Assembly: GCF_003047285.1 (NCBI RefSeq)
Contig: NZ_PZYX01000002.1
Span: forward strand, 1-64,000
Direction of reading: 5' to 3'
Source of the DNA: Nocardioides allogilvus
GTDB lineage: Bacteria > Actinomycetota > Actinomycetes > Propionibacteriales > Nocardioidaceae
DNA: 64,000 nt
Shown: positions 33,224 through 44,084 of the stretch, piece after piece
Numbering within the stretch: the stretch's first letter is position 1
Layout: the number at the start of each line of letters is the position of its first letter
The notes under the pieces: generated by a model
The model's input: the letters and a program-made list of their open reading frames with translations, nothing else
The model's database searches: none
What the model was told of the DNA's origin: nothing
Position numbers and translations under genes: made by a program

Positions 33224-34855
33224 ATGGACGCGTCGATCAGGGCAACCGCCAACCAGACTCCCCCACTTGTTGGTCACAATGTCGTCACCTCCGACGTCGC
33301 GCTGACCGAGGCGATCACTCGCCACGGATCCGCGGAGCTGGTCGAGGACCTGACGCTGCTGGGGGTCGAGGCGGGCACCGCCGAGGCCCGTGAGCACGGG
33401 ATGCTCGCCAACCGGCACCACCCCGAGCTGACGCCCTACGACCGTCACGGCAACCGCATCGACGAGGTCGCCTTCCACCCCTCCTGGCACTGGCTGATGG
33501 AGCGCGGCATCGGCCACGGCCTCGCCGCCGCTCCCTGGGAGTCCGACGCGCCCGACGCACACCTGCGCCGCGCCGCGGGCTTCTTCGCCTGGTCGCAGAC
33601 CGAGCCCGGCCACGGCTGCCCGATCTCGATGACGTACGCCGCCGTGCCGGCGCTGCGAGCCGATGACGCGATCGCCAAGGAGTGGACGCCGCTGCTGGCG
33701 TCGCGCCGCTACGACCCGGGCGTGCGCGCCCGCACCGACAAGGTCGGCGCACTCGCGGGGATGGGGATGACCGAGAAGCAGGGCGGCTCGGACGTCCGCG
33801 CCAACGTGACGCAGGCCCGAACCACGTCGGAGGACGGCTTCTACACGCTGCACGGGCACAAGTGGTTCACCAGCGCTCCGATGAACGACCTGTTCCTCGT
33901 GCTCGCCCAGACCGAGGGCGGCGTGACCTGCTTCGTGGTCCCCCGCGTGCTGGCCGACGGCACGCGCAACCAGCTCGACGTGGTGCGGCTCAAGGACAAG
34001 CTCGGCAACCGGTCCAACGCGAGCTCGGAGCTCGAGTTCGACGGGACCGTCGCGCAGCGCCTCGGCGACGAGGGCCGCGGCGTACGCACCATCATCGAGA
34101 TGGTGGCCGCGACCCGGCTCGACTGCGTCCTCGGCTCCGCGTCGCTGATGCGGCGCGCGCTGGCCGAGGCGTCGTGGCACGTGACCCACCGTTCCGCCTT
34201 CGGCGGCCGGCTCGTCGACAAGCCGCTCATGCAGAACGTCATCGCCGACCTCGCCGTCGAGTCCGAGGCCGCCACCGCGCTCGCGCTCCGGCTCGCCGCC
34301 GCGGTCGACCGACCCGGCGATGCCCACGAGGCGGCACTGCGGCGGATCGCGCTGCCGCTGGCGAAGTTCTGGGTCTGCAAGCGCACGCCCTTCATGGTCG
34401 CCGAGGCGCTCGAGTGCCTCGGGGGCAACGGCTACGTCGAGGAGTCGGGCCTGCCCCTGCTCTTCCGCGAGTCCCCGCTCAACTCCATCTGGGAGGGCTC
34501 GGGCAACGTCAACGCTCTCGACGTCCTGCGCGCGCTGAGCCGCGAGCCCGAGGTCCTGGAGGCCTGGCTCAACGAGGTCGGTGCCGCCCACGGGGCGGAC
34601 CCCCGGCTCGACCGGGCCGTCGAGGACACCCTCGCCCTGCTCGGCGACACGGCCACCCTCGAGGTCGGGGCCCGGCGCCTCGCCGGCCAGATGGCCGCGT
34701 GCCTGCAGGGCTCGCTGCTCGTCCGGTTCGGCCCACCCGAGGTGGCCGACGCGTTCTGCGCCTCGCGGCTCGGGACGTCGTTCAACGGCACGTTCGGCAC
34801 GCTGACCGGCGGCGACCTGCGCGCCATCGTCGAGCGCACCACGCCGGTGCTGTGA
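33224..34855 (+). CDS. AidB-like acyl-CoA dehydrogenase family protein
   Basis: A 543-residue flavoprotein. The family markers are GMGMTEKQGGSDVRANVT near residue 180, a central ACAD fold, and SSELEFDGT. The N-terminal part with YDRHGNRIDEV and the length match AidB, which binds DNA and FAD and is induced by alkylation in E. coli. The C-terminal ECLGGNGYVEESGLP is typical of the ACAD superfamily. Substrate is unknown. Its stop overlaps the next start by one base (TGATG). Confidence 0.88.
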   Translation: MDASIRATANQTPPLVGHNVVTSDVALTEAITRHGSAELVEDLTLLGVEAGTAEAREHGMLANRHHPELTPYDRHGNRIDEVAFHPSWHWLMERGIGHGLAAAPWESDAPDAHLRRAAGFFAWSQTEPGHGCPISMTYAAVPALRADDAIAKEWTPLLASRRYDPGVRARTDKVGALAGMGMTEKQGGSDVRANVTQARTTSEDGFYTLHGHKWFTSAPMNDLFLVLAQTEGGVTCFVVPRVLADGTRNQLDVVRLKDKLGNRSNASSELEFDGTVAQRLGDEGRGVRTIIEMVAATRLDCVLGSASLMRRALAEASWHVTHRSAFGGRLVDKPLMQNVIADLAVESEAATALALRLAAAVDRPGDAHEAALRRIALPLAKFWVCKRTPFMVAEALECLGGNGYVEESGLPLLFRESPLNSIWEGSGNVNALDVLRALSREPEVLEAWLNEVGAAHGADPRLDRAVEDTLALLGDTATLEVGARRLAGQMAACLQGSLLVRFGPPEVADAFCASRLGTSFNGTFGTLTGGDLRAIVERTTPVL

Positions 34856-35589
34856 TGGCCACCCGCGAGTGGGACGCCACGGCCTACGACGCGCTGCCGC
34901 TGCCGCACGTCGCGTGGGGCGCGCGGGTGCTGGACCGGATGCGGCTGGGCGGTGACGAGCGCGTGCTCGACGCCGGCTGCGGCACCGGCCGCGACGGTGC
35001 CGCGCTGCTGGAGCGCTGGCCCGACGTGCGCCTCGTCGGCATCGACGGCTCGGCCAAGATGATCGAGCAGGCCCGCCGCAAGCTCGGGGACGCGGTCGAG
35101 CTGCACGTCGCCGACCTGACGCAGCCCCTCCCCCTCGACGAGCCGGTCGACGCGGTGATGAGCGTGGCCGCCTTCCACTGGATCGAGGACCACGACCTGC
35201 TCTTCGCCAACCTCGCGGCCGTGATGCGCCCGGGGGCCCGGCTGACGTCCGACTGCGGCGGACAGGGCCAGCTCGCGATCATGACCGCCGCGCTCGTGGC
35301 GGTCACCGGCGACGGGAAGTTCGGCACGTCGTTCAAGGGCATCGACGAGACCCGTGCGTCGCTGACGCACGCGGGCTTCGACGTCGAGGACGTCCGGCTG
35401 CGCCCCGACCCGCTGCGCCTGGAGGACCCCGAGCTGATGGAGAACTACCTGGCGACGGTCAACCTCGGCTCCCACCTCGTCGACCTGCCGATCGCCGAGC
35501 AGCGCGACTTCGTACGCCGCGTGCGACTCGCGATGACGGAGCCCGTCATCGACTACGTGCGACTCGAGATCGACGCCGTACGCCGCTGA
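34855..35589 (+). CDS. class I SAM-dependent methyltransferase
   Basis: A 244-residue methyltransferase with motif I VLDAGCGTGRDGA near residue 38, the acidic motif LVGIDGSAKM and AFHWIED, as in trans-aconitate methyltransferase-like enzymes. It is translationally coupled to the AidB-like gene. Substrate cannot be told from sequence. Confidence 0.88.
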   Translation: MATREWDATAYDALPLPHVAWGARVLDRMRLGGDERVLDAGCGTGRDGAALLERWPDVRLVGIDGSAKMIEQARRKLGDAVELHVADLTQPLPLDEPVDAVMSVAAFHWIEDHDLLFANLAAVMRPGARLTSDCGGQGQLAIMTAALVAVTGDGKFGTSFKGIDETRASLTHAGFDVEDVRLRPDPLRLEDPELMENYLATVNLGSHLVDLPIAEQRDFVRRVRLAMTEPVIDYVRLEIDAVRR

Positions 35590-35597
35590 CATGCCCA

Positions 35598-35625
35598 TCG
35601 GCGCCCGGGAGGACCCGGGCGCCGA
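35598..35625. terminator. bidirectional hairpin terminator
   Basis: TCGGCGCCCGGG at 35,598-35,609 pairs perfectly with CCCGGGCGCCGA at 35,614-35,625 around an AGGA loop. It sits between two convergent genes. There is no strong T run, as is usual in high-GC actinobacteria. Confidence 0.75.
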
Positions 35626-35637
35626 CGTCTCGATGGC

Positions 35638-37017
35638 TCAGACCAGTGCTGGCTCGCGCTCCTCGCTCCGCGGCTCCGCAACCGGGTCGCCGTAAGCCTC
35701 GTCCTCGTCGAGCATCGTCGTCTCGTCGAACGGGTCACCACCGGCCAGCACGCGATCGAGCTGCTCGCGGTCGAGGCCGCCGGTCCAGGTGCCGATCAGC
35801 ACGGTCGCGACGGCGTTGCCGGCGAAGTTGGTGACCGCGCGGCACTCCGACATGAAGCGGTCGATCCCCACGATCAGGCCGACGCCGTCGAGCAGGTCGG
35901 GCCGGTGCGAGCTGAGCCCGCCGGCGAGGGTGGCCATGCCGGCGCCCGTGACACCGGCCGCACCCTTCGAGGCGATCATCATGAAGGCCAGCAGCGAGAG
36001 CTGCTCGCCGATCGACAGCGGGTCACCCATGGCCGAGGCGATGAACAGCGACGCCATCGTCAGGTAGATCGCGGTGCCGTCGAGGTTGAAGGAGTAGCCC
36101 GTCGGGACGACGACGCCGACGGTGGACTTGTCGACCCCGGCGTGCTCCATCTTCGCGATCAGCCGTGGCAGGGCCGACTCCGACGACGAGGTCGAGACGA
36201 TGAGCAGGAACTCCCGGGCGAGGTACTTCAGCAGCGCGAAGATGCTGATGCCCGTCGTCACCTTGAGGAGGACCCCGAGGACGACGAACACGAAGACCGC
36301 GCAGGTGGCGTAGAACCCGAGCATCAGCACGGCCAGGCTCTTGAGCGCGTCGATGCCGGTCTCGCCGACGACGCCGGCCATGGCACCGAACGCGCCCACC
36401 GGAGCGACCCACATGACCATGGTCAGCACCTTGAAGACCAGCCGTTGGGCGTGGCCCACGCCGCGCAGGATCGGCTCACCGGAGCGGCCCATGGCCTGCA
36501 GGGCGAAGCCCACCAGCAGCGCCACGAGCAGGGTCTGCAGCACCTCGCCCGAGGTCAGGGCGGACAGCATCGAGTCGGGGATGATCCCGAGGAGGAGGTC
36601 GGTCGTGCTGGCGTGCGCGCCCGCTGCCTGCTCGGCGCCGGCGGACGCGGTCTCGTCCGTGAGGTGCAGGCCCGCACCGGGCTGCAGCACATTGCCGACG
36701 AGCAGGCCGATGGCCAGGGCGACGGTCGACATCGCGATGAAGTAGCCGAGTGCGAGGCCGCCGACCTTGCCGACCTTGGCGGCGCTGCGCACCGAGCCGA
36801 CGCCGAGCACGATGGTGCAGAAGATGACCGGCTGGATCATCATCTTGATCAGCGCCACGAAGGCCTGGCCGATCGGCTTGAGCTCGACGGCGAACGCAGG
36901 TGCCACCAGGCCGACGGCGATGCCCAGCGCGACGGCGGCGATCACCGCGAGGTAGAGGTAGTGCGTCCTGTCCTTGCGTCGTACGGCGCCTGGGGCCGTG
37001 TCAGTCGTGGTGCTCAT
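35638..37017 (-). CDS. dctA: DctA-like C4-dicarboxylate:cation symporter
   Basis: A 459-residue dicarboxylate/amino acid:cation symporter with about eight membrane helices and re-entrant loops. The Ser-rich re-entrant loop STSSSESALPRL, the helix with PTGYSFNLDGTAIY and the motif SKGAAGVTGAG are all present. It would import succinate, fumarate or malate. The neighbouring divergent CitA-type two-component system probably controls it. The C-terminus has an acidic tail. Confidence 0.92.
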   Translation of the reverse strand: MSTTTDTAPGAVRRKDRTHYLYLAVIAAVALGIAVGLVAPAFAVELKPIGQAFVALIKMMIQPVIFCTIVLGVGSVRSAAKVGKVGGLALGYFIAMSTVALAIGLLVGNVLQPGAGLHLTDETASAGAEQAAGAHASTTDLLLGIIPDSMLSALTSGEVLQTLLVALLVGFALQAMGRSGEPILRGVGHAQRLVFKVLTMVMWVAPVGAFGAMAGVVGETGIDALKSLAVLMLGFYATCAVFVFVVLGVLLKVTTGISIFALLKYLAREFLLIVSTSSSESALPRLIAKMEHAGVDKSTVGVVVPTGYSFNLDGTAIYLTMASLFIASAMGDPLSIGEQLSLLAFMMIASKGAAGVTGAGMATLAGGLSSHRPDLLDGVGLIVGIDRFMSECRAVTNFAGNAVATVLIGTWTGGLDREQLDRVLAGGDPFDETTMLDEDEAYGDPVAEPRSEEREPALV

Positions 37018-37132
37018 GATTCCTCCAGAAGCGGCCGGGGCGGGCGCCCAGTGCCATGGCCACCAGACTGGGCCCGGCTGTGATCCAGGTCACCGTTGTG
37101 TTCGTTGAGTTCACAGCAGGCACAATGCGCGC
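37018..37132. promoter_or_regulatory. divergent promoter region of the dicarboxylate transporter and its sensor
   Basis: The 115-base gap is more AT-rich near 37,090-37,125, with TGTG...CACA arms (TGTGTTCGTTGAGTTCACA). This is a plausible binding site for the response regulator, but no consensus was checked. Confidence 0.35.
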
Positions 37133-38710
37133 ATGGGCAGGTCACGCGAGGGCTCGGTCGCCCGCCAGGTGCTGCTGCTCCAGGTGCTCGTGGTGCTGCT
37201 CGTCGTGGTCGTCGGCGTCGCACTGGCGGTCTATGACGCACGCCAGGACGCGCGGGACAGCGCGGTCGACCGGTCGGTCTCGGTGGCCCAGACCGTGGCC
37301 GACTCCCCCGCCGTCCACGACGCCCTCGACGATGCCGACCCGTCGGCGCCCCTGCAGCCCTTCGCCGAGAACGTGCGCACCGACACCGACGTCGACTTCG
37401 TCGTGGTGATGGCCCTCGACCGGACCCGCTACACGCACCCGGACCCCGAGCAGATCGGGAAGAAGTTCATCGGCGACCTCGGCGGCGCGCCAGCGGGGCG
37501 GGTCTTCACCCAGGAGTACGCCGGAACGCTCGGGCCCTCGATGCGCTCGGTCGTGCCGGTCACGGTCGACGGCACCGTGGTTGCCCTCGTCTCGGTCGGC
37601 ATCACGATCGAGACGATCGACAAGGCGCTGCCCGCGGCGCTCCTGCGTGTCGCGATCGCCGCCCTGGCCGTGCTCGCCGGCGGCCTGCTGGGCGCCTGGC
37701 TGATCAGCCGTCGGCTGCGCCGCCAGACCCACGGTCTCGGGGAGCAGGAGCTCGGCCGGATGTACGAGTACCACCGCGCCGTGCTCCACGCCGTCCGCGA
37801 GGGCCTGCTGCTCCTCGACGACCAGGACCGCGTGCAGCTCGTGAACGACGAGGCGCGCCGGCTGCTCGACCTGCCTGCCGACGTCATCGGCCGCGACGTG
37901 GGCGACCTCGGGCTTCCCCCGGCGCTCGTGCAGGCGGCCGTCGGCGAGACCGCGGAGGCCGACGACGTCTACGTCGCCGGGGACCACGTGCTGGTCGTGA
38001 GCTCCGCGCCCGCGCTCTGGAAGGGCCGCGAGGTCGGCGCCGTCGTCACCCTGCGCGACCGCACGGAGCTGCAGGCCGTCACCGGCGAGCTCGACGTGGT
38101 GCGCGGTCTCACCGACGCCCTGCGCGCGGCCAACCACGAGTCCGCGAACCGTCTCCACACGGTGGTGTCGCTGATCGAGATGGGCCGGTCGCAGGAGGCG
38201 GTGGAGTTCGCCACCGAGGAGCTCCAGGTCGCCCAGCTGCTGACCGACCGGGTCGTCGCCGCGGTGGAGGACCCGGTCCTGGCCGCCCTGCTGCTCGGCA
38301 AGACCGCCCAGGCATCCGAGCGTGGCATCACCCTCACCATCGACGGCCAGGTCAGCACCTCGCGCCTGCGCATCGAGCCCCGTGACGTCGTGACCCTGGC
38401 CGGCAACCTCGTCGACAACGCGCTCGACGCCGCCTCCGGCACCGAGGGTCCGCGCGTCCAGGTCACCGTCACCTGGGACGAGACCCACCTCTGCCTCCGC
38501 GTGGGCGACAACGGACCCGGGATCCCCGAGGACGACCACGAGCACGTCCTCGAGCACGGCTGGTCGACGAAGGCGGGCGACGGCGTGGGTCGCGGCGTCG
38601 GGCTGGCGCTGGTCAGCCAGGCGGCCCGCCGCAACGGTGGAACCGTCCGCATCGGCCGCTCGCCCCTCGGCGGCGCCGAGGTCGAGGTCACCGTGGGAGA
38701 GCCCGCATGA
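37133..38710 (+). CDS. CitA/DcuS-type sensor histidine kinase
   Basis: A 525-residue sensor. Two membrane helices (about 13-33 and 172-192) frame an external sCache/PASp domain with a YTHPDPEQIGKKF segment, which in this family binds citrate or C4-dicarboxylates. A PAS domain follows near 220-300. The histidine is in LRAANHESANRLH near 340 (SPOB-like dimerisation helix), and the ATPase has DNALDAA and GDNGPGIP. It is divergent from dctA and coupled to its regulator by ATGA overlap. Confidence 0.92.
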   Translation: MGRSREGSVARQVLLLQVLVVLLVVVVGVALAVYDARQDARDSAVDRSVSVAQTVADSPAVHDALDDADPSAPLQPFAENVRTDTDVDFVVVMALDRTRYTHPDPEQIGKKFIGDLGGAPAGRVFTQEYAGTLGPSMRSVVPVTVDGTVVALVSVGITIETIDKALPAALLRVAIAALAVLAGGLLGAWLISRRLRRQTHGLGEQELGRMYEYHRAVLHAVREGLLLLDDQDRVQLVNDEARRLLDLPADVIGRDVGDLGLPPALVQAAVGETAEADDVYVAGDHVLVVSSAPALWKGREVGAVVTLRDRTELQAVTGELDVVRGLTDALRAANHESANRLHTVVSLIEMGRSQEAVEFATEELQVAQLLTDRVVAAVEDPVLAALLLGKTAQASERGITLTIDGQVSTSRLRIEPRDVVTLAGNLVDNALDAASGTEGPRVQVTVTWDETHLCLRVGDNGPGIPEDDHEHVLEHGWSTKAGDGVGRGVGLALVSQAARRNGGTVRIGRSPLGGAEVEVTVGEPA

Positions 38711-39393
38711 GCGTCCGGGTGCTCGTCGTCGAGGACGAGGCGATCGCCGCGGAGGCCCACAGCGCCTACGTCGGCCGGATCGACGGCTTCGAGGTCGCGG
38801 GAGTGGCGCGCTCGGCCGCCGCGGCGATGCGGCTCCTCACCGCGGACCCGACCATCGACCTGGTCCTGCTCGACATGCACCTCCCGGACGGGCACGGCCT
38901 CGGCCTGCTGCAGCGGATGCGCGCCGCCGGTCACCTGTGCGACGTGATCGCCGTGACGTCCGCGCGCGATGCCGACGTCGTCCGGCACGCAGTCGCGCAG
39001 GGGGTGGTGCTCTACCTGCTCAAGCCGTTCTCGTTCGCGACGTTCCGCGCCAAGCTCGAGCAGTACGCCGACTACCGCACCGGCCTCGCCGGTGCCGCCG
39101 ACGACGTGGTGCAGGACGAGGTGGACCGGCTCCTCGGCGCCCTGCGTCCGTCCGCCGCGACCGCGCCGCTGCCCAAGGGCATGAGTGCGGAGTCGCTGCG
39201 CCAGGTGACCGCGGTCCTGCGCGACTCCCCGGTCGCCCTGTCGGCCACCGAGGTCGCGGCCGCCGTCGGGTCCTCGCGGGTGACCGCTCGCCGCTACCTC
39301 GAGCACCTCGCCGACTCCGACCTCGTGACCCGGACGCCGCGGTACGGCGGGTCGGGCCGCCCCGAGGTGGAGTACCGCTGGCGGACGCGCTGA
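38707..39393 (+). CDS. CitB/DcuR-type response regulator
   Basis: A 228-residue response regulator. The receiver domain has acidic residues in VVEDEA and the phospho-acceptor Asp in LLDMHLPDG near residue 58, with Lys in LLKPF. The C-terminal helix-turn-helix (LSATEVAAAVGSSRVTARRYL) is of the CitB type. Expected to switch on the divergent dicarboxylate transporter. Confidence 0.92.
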   Translation: MSVRVLVVEDEAIAAEAHSAYVGRIDGFEVAGVARSAAAAMRLLTADPTIDLVLLDMHLPDGHGLGLLQRMRAAGHLCDVIAVTSARDADVVRHAVAQGVVLYLLKPFSFATFRAKLEQYADYRTGLAGAADDVVQDEVDRLLGALRPSAATAPLPKGMSAESLRQVTAVLRDSPVALSATEVAAAVGSSRVTARRYLEHLADSDLVTRTPRYGGSGRPEVEYRWRTR

Positions 39394-39395
39394 TG

Positions 39396-41039
<1,644 letters not shown>

Positions 41040-41175
41040 GGCGCCATCCTGTCGTCGCGGGGGTGCGCACGTCGAGAAGGACTCGCGACCGCCTGTCGAT
41101 TTCCCCCCACGCCATCCGTCACAGTGTCGAGGTCGCAAACCGCGACCCCGGACGACAGCCACGAGGAGTTCTTCG

Positions 41176-41526
41176 ATGAGCCGCTACCTGATCCTGCTGC
41201 CCGCCCCTGAGGCGGAGTGGGCGGCCCTGCCCGCCTCCGAGCACGAGAAGGGGATGCGCTCGCACGGCCAGTTCCAGCAGGACCTGCGCCAGGGCGGTCA
41301 CCAGGTCGTCGCCGTCGGACCGCTGGAGCCGTCGGTCCTGGCCACGTCGATGCGACCCGGCGACGACGGCGGAGCGGTGGTGACCGAAGGCCCGTTCAGC
41401 GAGACCACCGAGCAGGTCGTCGGCTTCTACCTCCTCGACAGCGAGGACGAGGACGACCTGCGCGCCGCGTGCGAACGCTTCGCTGCCCGGGGCGAGCACA
41501 TCGAGTTCCGTCGCATGGCTGTCTAG
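41176..41526 (+). CDS. DGPF/YCII-related protein
   Basis: A 116-residue YCII-fold protein (DGPF domain) beginning MSRYLILLPAPEAEWAALP, with GPFSETTEQVVGFYLLD in the middle. Such proteins are nearly always next to an ECF42-type sigma factor, as here. Their biochemical role is not settled. The gene follows an intergenic region of about 135 bases. Confidence 0.9.
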   Translation: MSRYLILLPAPEAEWAALPASEHEKGMRSHGQFQQDLRQGGHQVVAVGPLEPSVLATSMRPGDDGGAVVTEGPFSETTEQVVGFYLLDSEDEDDLRAACERFAARGEHIEFRRMAV

Positions 41527-41535
41527 AGGAACCGG

Positions 41536-42771
41536 ATGAGCGATCCGGCCGACGCCCTGGCGTCCACCGTGCGCGAGGAGTGGGGCCGGCTGACGGCCCT
41601 GCTCCTCGCGCGCTACCGCCGCCTCGACCTGGTCGAGGACGCCCTGGGCGACGCCGTCGAGGCAGCCGCTCGCACCTGGCCGACGGACGGCGTGCCCGAC
41701 CGGCCGGCGGCGTGGCTGCACACCGCGGCCAGCCGCCGCGTCATCGACCGCCTGCGCACCGAGGCCGCGGCGCACCGTGCCGAACCGCTGCTCGTCATCG
41801 AGGGCTCCCGCCTCGCAGGAGACCGGGTGATGGCCGATCCCGGCACGCTCGTCGAGGACGACCTGCTGCGCCTCGTGCTGATGTGCACCCACCCCGCGCT
41901 GGCGCCCGAGGCGGCGAGCGCCCTGGCCCTCCGGCTCGTCCTGGGCGTGCCGACACCCGACATCGCCCGGTTGTTCCTCGTGCCCGAGCCGACGATGGCC
42001 GCGCGGATCACCCGGGCCAAGAAGAAGATCGTCGGCGCGGGGATCCCGTTCGCCGTCCCCGACGCGAGCGTGCTGCCCGACCGGCTCGACTCCGTCGCCC
42101 AGACGGCCTACCTCGCGTTCACGGCCGGCTACTCCCCCGGCACCGGCGCCGACCTGCTGCGGGCCGAGCTCGCGGGACAGGCGATCGGCCTGGTGCGGGT
42201 CGTGCTCGCGCTGCGACCCGACGAGCCGGTGCTGGTGGCGCTGCTCGCGCTGATGCTCTGCCAGCACTCACGCCGCCACGCCCGGGTCCACGACGGGCGG
42301 CTCGTGCTGCTGGCCGACCAGGACCGCACCCGGTGGCAGCACGACGACATCGCCGAGGCCCGACGACTGCTCGACTCCGACACGCTCCTCGCTCCGATGA
42401 CGGTGCAGGCAGCGGCGTACACCCTGCAGGCGAGGATCGCGTCCGAGCACGCGCTGGCCGCGTCGGCGCAGGACACCCGGTGGGAGCGGATCGTCGGGTG
42501 GTACGACGTCCTGCTGGACATCGCGCCGACACCGGGCGCGCGCCTGGCCCGGTCCGTGGCGGTGGCCGAGGCACGTGGCCCGGCCGCCGGCCTGGCGGCG
42601 CTGGAGGGCATCGACATCCCGACGTCGCACCGGGTCGCCGCCGTACGAGCCGAGCTCCTGAGCCGCGCCGGTGACGTCGACGCGGCACGGGCGGCCTACG
42701 ACCAGGCGATCGCCGCCTGCCGCAACGAGGTAGAGCGGGCACACCTGGAGTCGCAGCGCGACGCGCTCTGA
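41536..42771 (+). CDS. ECF42-type RNA polymerase sigma factor with C-terminal TPR-like domain
   Basis: A 411-residue sigma factor. Residues 1-165 carry sigma region 2 and region 4 (LVEDALGDAVEAAA, then VPTPDIARLFLVPEPTMAARI), and the long C-terminal part is the helical extension of the ECF41/42 group (DUF6596-like), with LAFTAGYSPGTGADLLRAELAGQAI. The C-terminal extension is thought to control activity instead of an anti-sigma factor. It is ten bases behind the DGPF gene. Its stop abuts the glgC stop with no gap (TGATCA). Confidence 0.9.
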   Translation: MSDPADALASTVREEWGRLTALLLARYRRLDLVEDALGDAVEAAARTWPTDGVPDRPAAWLHTAASRRVIDRLRTEAAAHRAEPLLVIEGSRLAGDRVMADPGTLVEDDLLRLVLMCTHPALAPEAASALALRLVLGVPTPDIARLFLVPEPTMAARITRAKKKIVGAGIPFAVPDASVLPDRLDSVAQTAYLAFTAGYSPGTGADLLRAELAGQAIGLVRVVLALRPDEPVLVALLALMLCQHSRRHARVHDGRLVLLADQDRTRWQHDDIAEARRLLDSDTLLAPMTVQAAAYTLQARIASEHALAASAQDTRWERIVGWYDVLLDIAPTPGARLARSVAVAEARGPAAGLAALEGIDIPTSHRVAAVRAELLSRAGDVDAARAAYDQAIAACRNEVERAHLESQRDAL

Positions 42772-44022
42772 TCAGCTCGCAGGCACGTCCTGCTGCTTGG
42801 CCAGGACGGTGAGCCCGTCCTCGATCGCGAAACCGCGCGCGCGGTCGGCCTCGGGGTCGACGCCGATCTGTACCCCGGCCGGGACGACGACGCCCTTGTC
42901 GAGGATGCAGTTGCGCACGACGGCGCCCTCGCCGATGCGGACCCCGTCCATCAGCACGGAGTCGGAGACCTCGGCACCCTCCTGCACATAGACCCCCGGT
43001 GAGAGCACCGACTGGCTCACCGACGCCCCGCTCACCACGACGCCCGGCGACAGGATCGAGTTGAACGTCGTGACCGCGCCACCGGCGTGGCCCTCGACGA
43101 GCTTGGCCGGCGGGTGGGGACCGTGGCTGGTGAAGATCGGCCAGTCCTTGTTGTAGAGGTTGAAGACCGGCAGCGGCGACACGAGGTCCATGTGGGCGTC
43201 GTAGTAGGAGCGCATCGTCCCGACGTCGCGCCAGTAGCCGCGGTCGCGGTCGGTCGAGCCGGGCACGTCGTTGTCCTTGTAGTCGTAGACGGCCGACTCG
43301 GTGCGGTCGACGAACCACGGCACGATGTCGCCGCCCATGTCGTGCTTGGAGCGCTCGAGCTCGGCGTCGCGCGTGACCGCATCGACCAGCGCATCGGCGT
43401 CGAAGACGTAGTTGCCCATGGAGGCGAGCACCTGGTCGGGAGCGTCGGGCAGGCCCACCGGGTCGGTCGGCTTCTCCAGGAAGGCGCGGATCCGCTCCGG
43501 GCTCGCCGGGTCGACGTCGATCACGCCGAACTGGTCGGCCAGCGAGATCGGCTGGCGGATCGCGGCGACGGTGCAGCCGGCGCCGGACTCGATGTGCGCC
43601 TCCACCATCTGCGCGAAGTCCATCCGGTAGACGTGGTCGGCGCCCACGACGACCACGATGTCGGGCTGCTCGTCGACGAGGAGGTTCTGCGACTGGAAGA
43701 TCGCGTCGGCGCTGCCGAGGTACCACCGCTTGCCGACGCGCTGCTGGGCCGGCACCGGGGTGACGTAGTTGCCGAGCAGCGTCGACATCCGCCAGGTCGT
43801 GGTGACGTGCCGGTCGAGGCTGTGCGACTTGTACTGCGTCAGCACGACGACCTTGAGGTAGCCCGAGTTGACGACGTTGGACAGTGCGAAGTCGATGAGG
43901 CGGTAGATCCCGCCGAACGGCACTGCCGGCTTGGCCCGGTCCGCAGTGAGCGGCATCAGCCGCTTGCCCTCACCGCCGGCCAGGACGATGGCGAGGATCT
44001 TCTTGCGACCGTGGGCGCTCAT
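42772..44022 (-). CDS. glgC: glucose-1-phosphate adenylyltransferase
   Basis: A 416-residue ADP-glucose pyrophosphorylase. The nucleotide motif [11 protein letters not shown] is near residue 17, the metal site is GADHVYRMD and the sugar site is FLEKP; a left-handed beta-helix forms the C-terminus. It makes ADP-glucose for glycogen or maltose-1-phosphate synthesis by the divergently encoded glycosyltransferase. The gap between their starts is 62 bases. Confidence 0.95.
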   Translation of the reverse strand: MSAHGRKKILAIVLAGGEGKRLMPLTADRAKPAVPFGGIYRLIDFALSNVVNSGYLKVVVLTQYKSHSLDRHVTTTWRMSTLLGNYVTPVPAQQRVGKRWYLGSADAIFQSQNLLVDEQPDIVVVVGADHVYRMDFAQMVEAHIESGAGCTVAAIRQPISLADQFGVIDVDPASPERIRAFLEKPTDPVGLPDAPDQVLASMGNYVFDADALVDAVTRDAELERSKHDMGGDIVPWFVDRTESAVYDYKDNDVPGSTDRDRGYWRDVGTMRSYYDAHMDLVSPLPVFNLYNKDWPIFTSHGPHPPAKLVEGHAGGAVTTFNSILSPGVVVSGASVSQSVLSPGVYVQEGAEVSDSVLMDGVRIGEGAVVRNCILDKGVVVPAGVQIGVDPEADRARGFAIEDGLTVLAKQQDVPAS

Positions 44023-44084
44023 GTCCCGAAACTAGTGGCGCAGGCTCCGGGCGACCACCCTTGCGCACGAGTAGGTTCACGACC

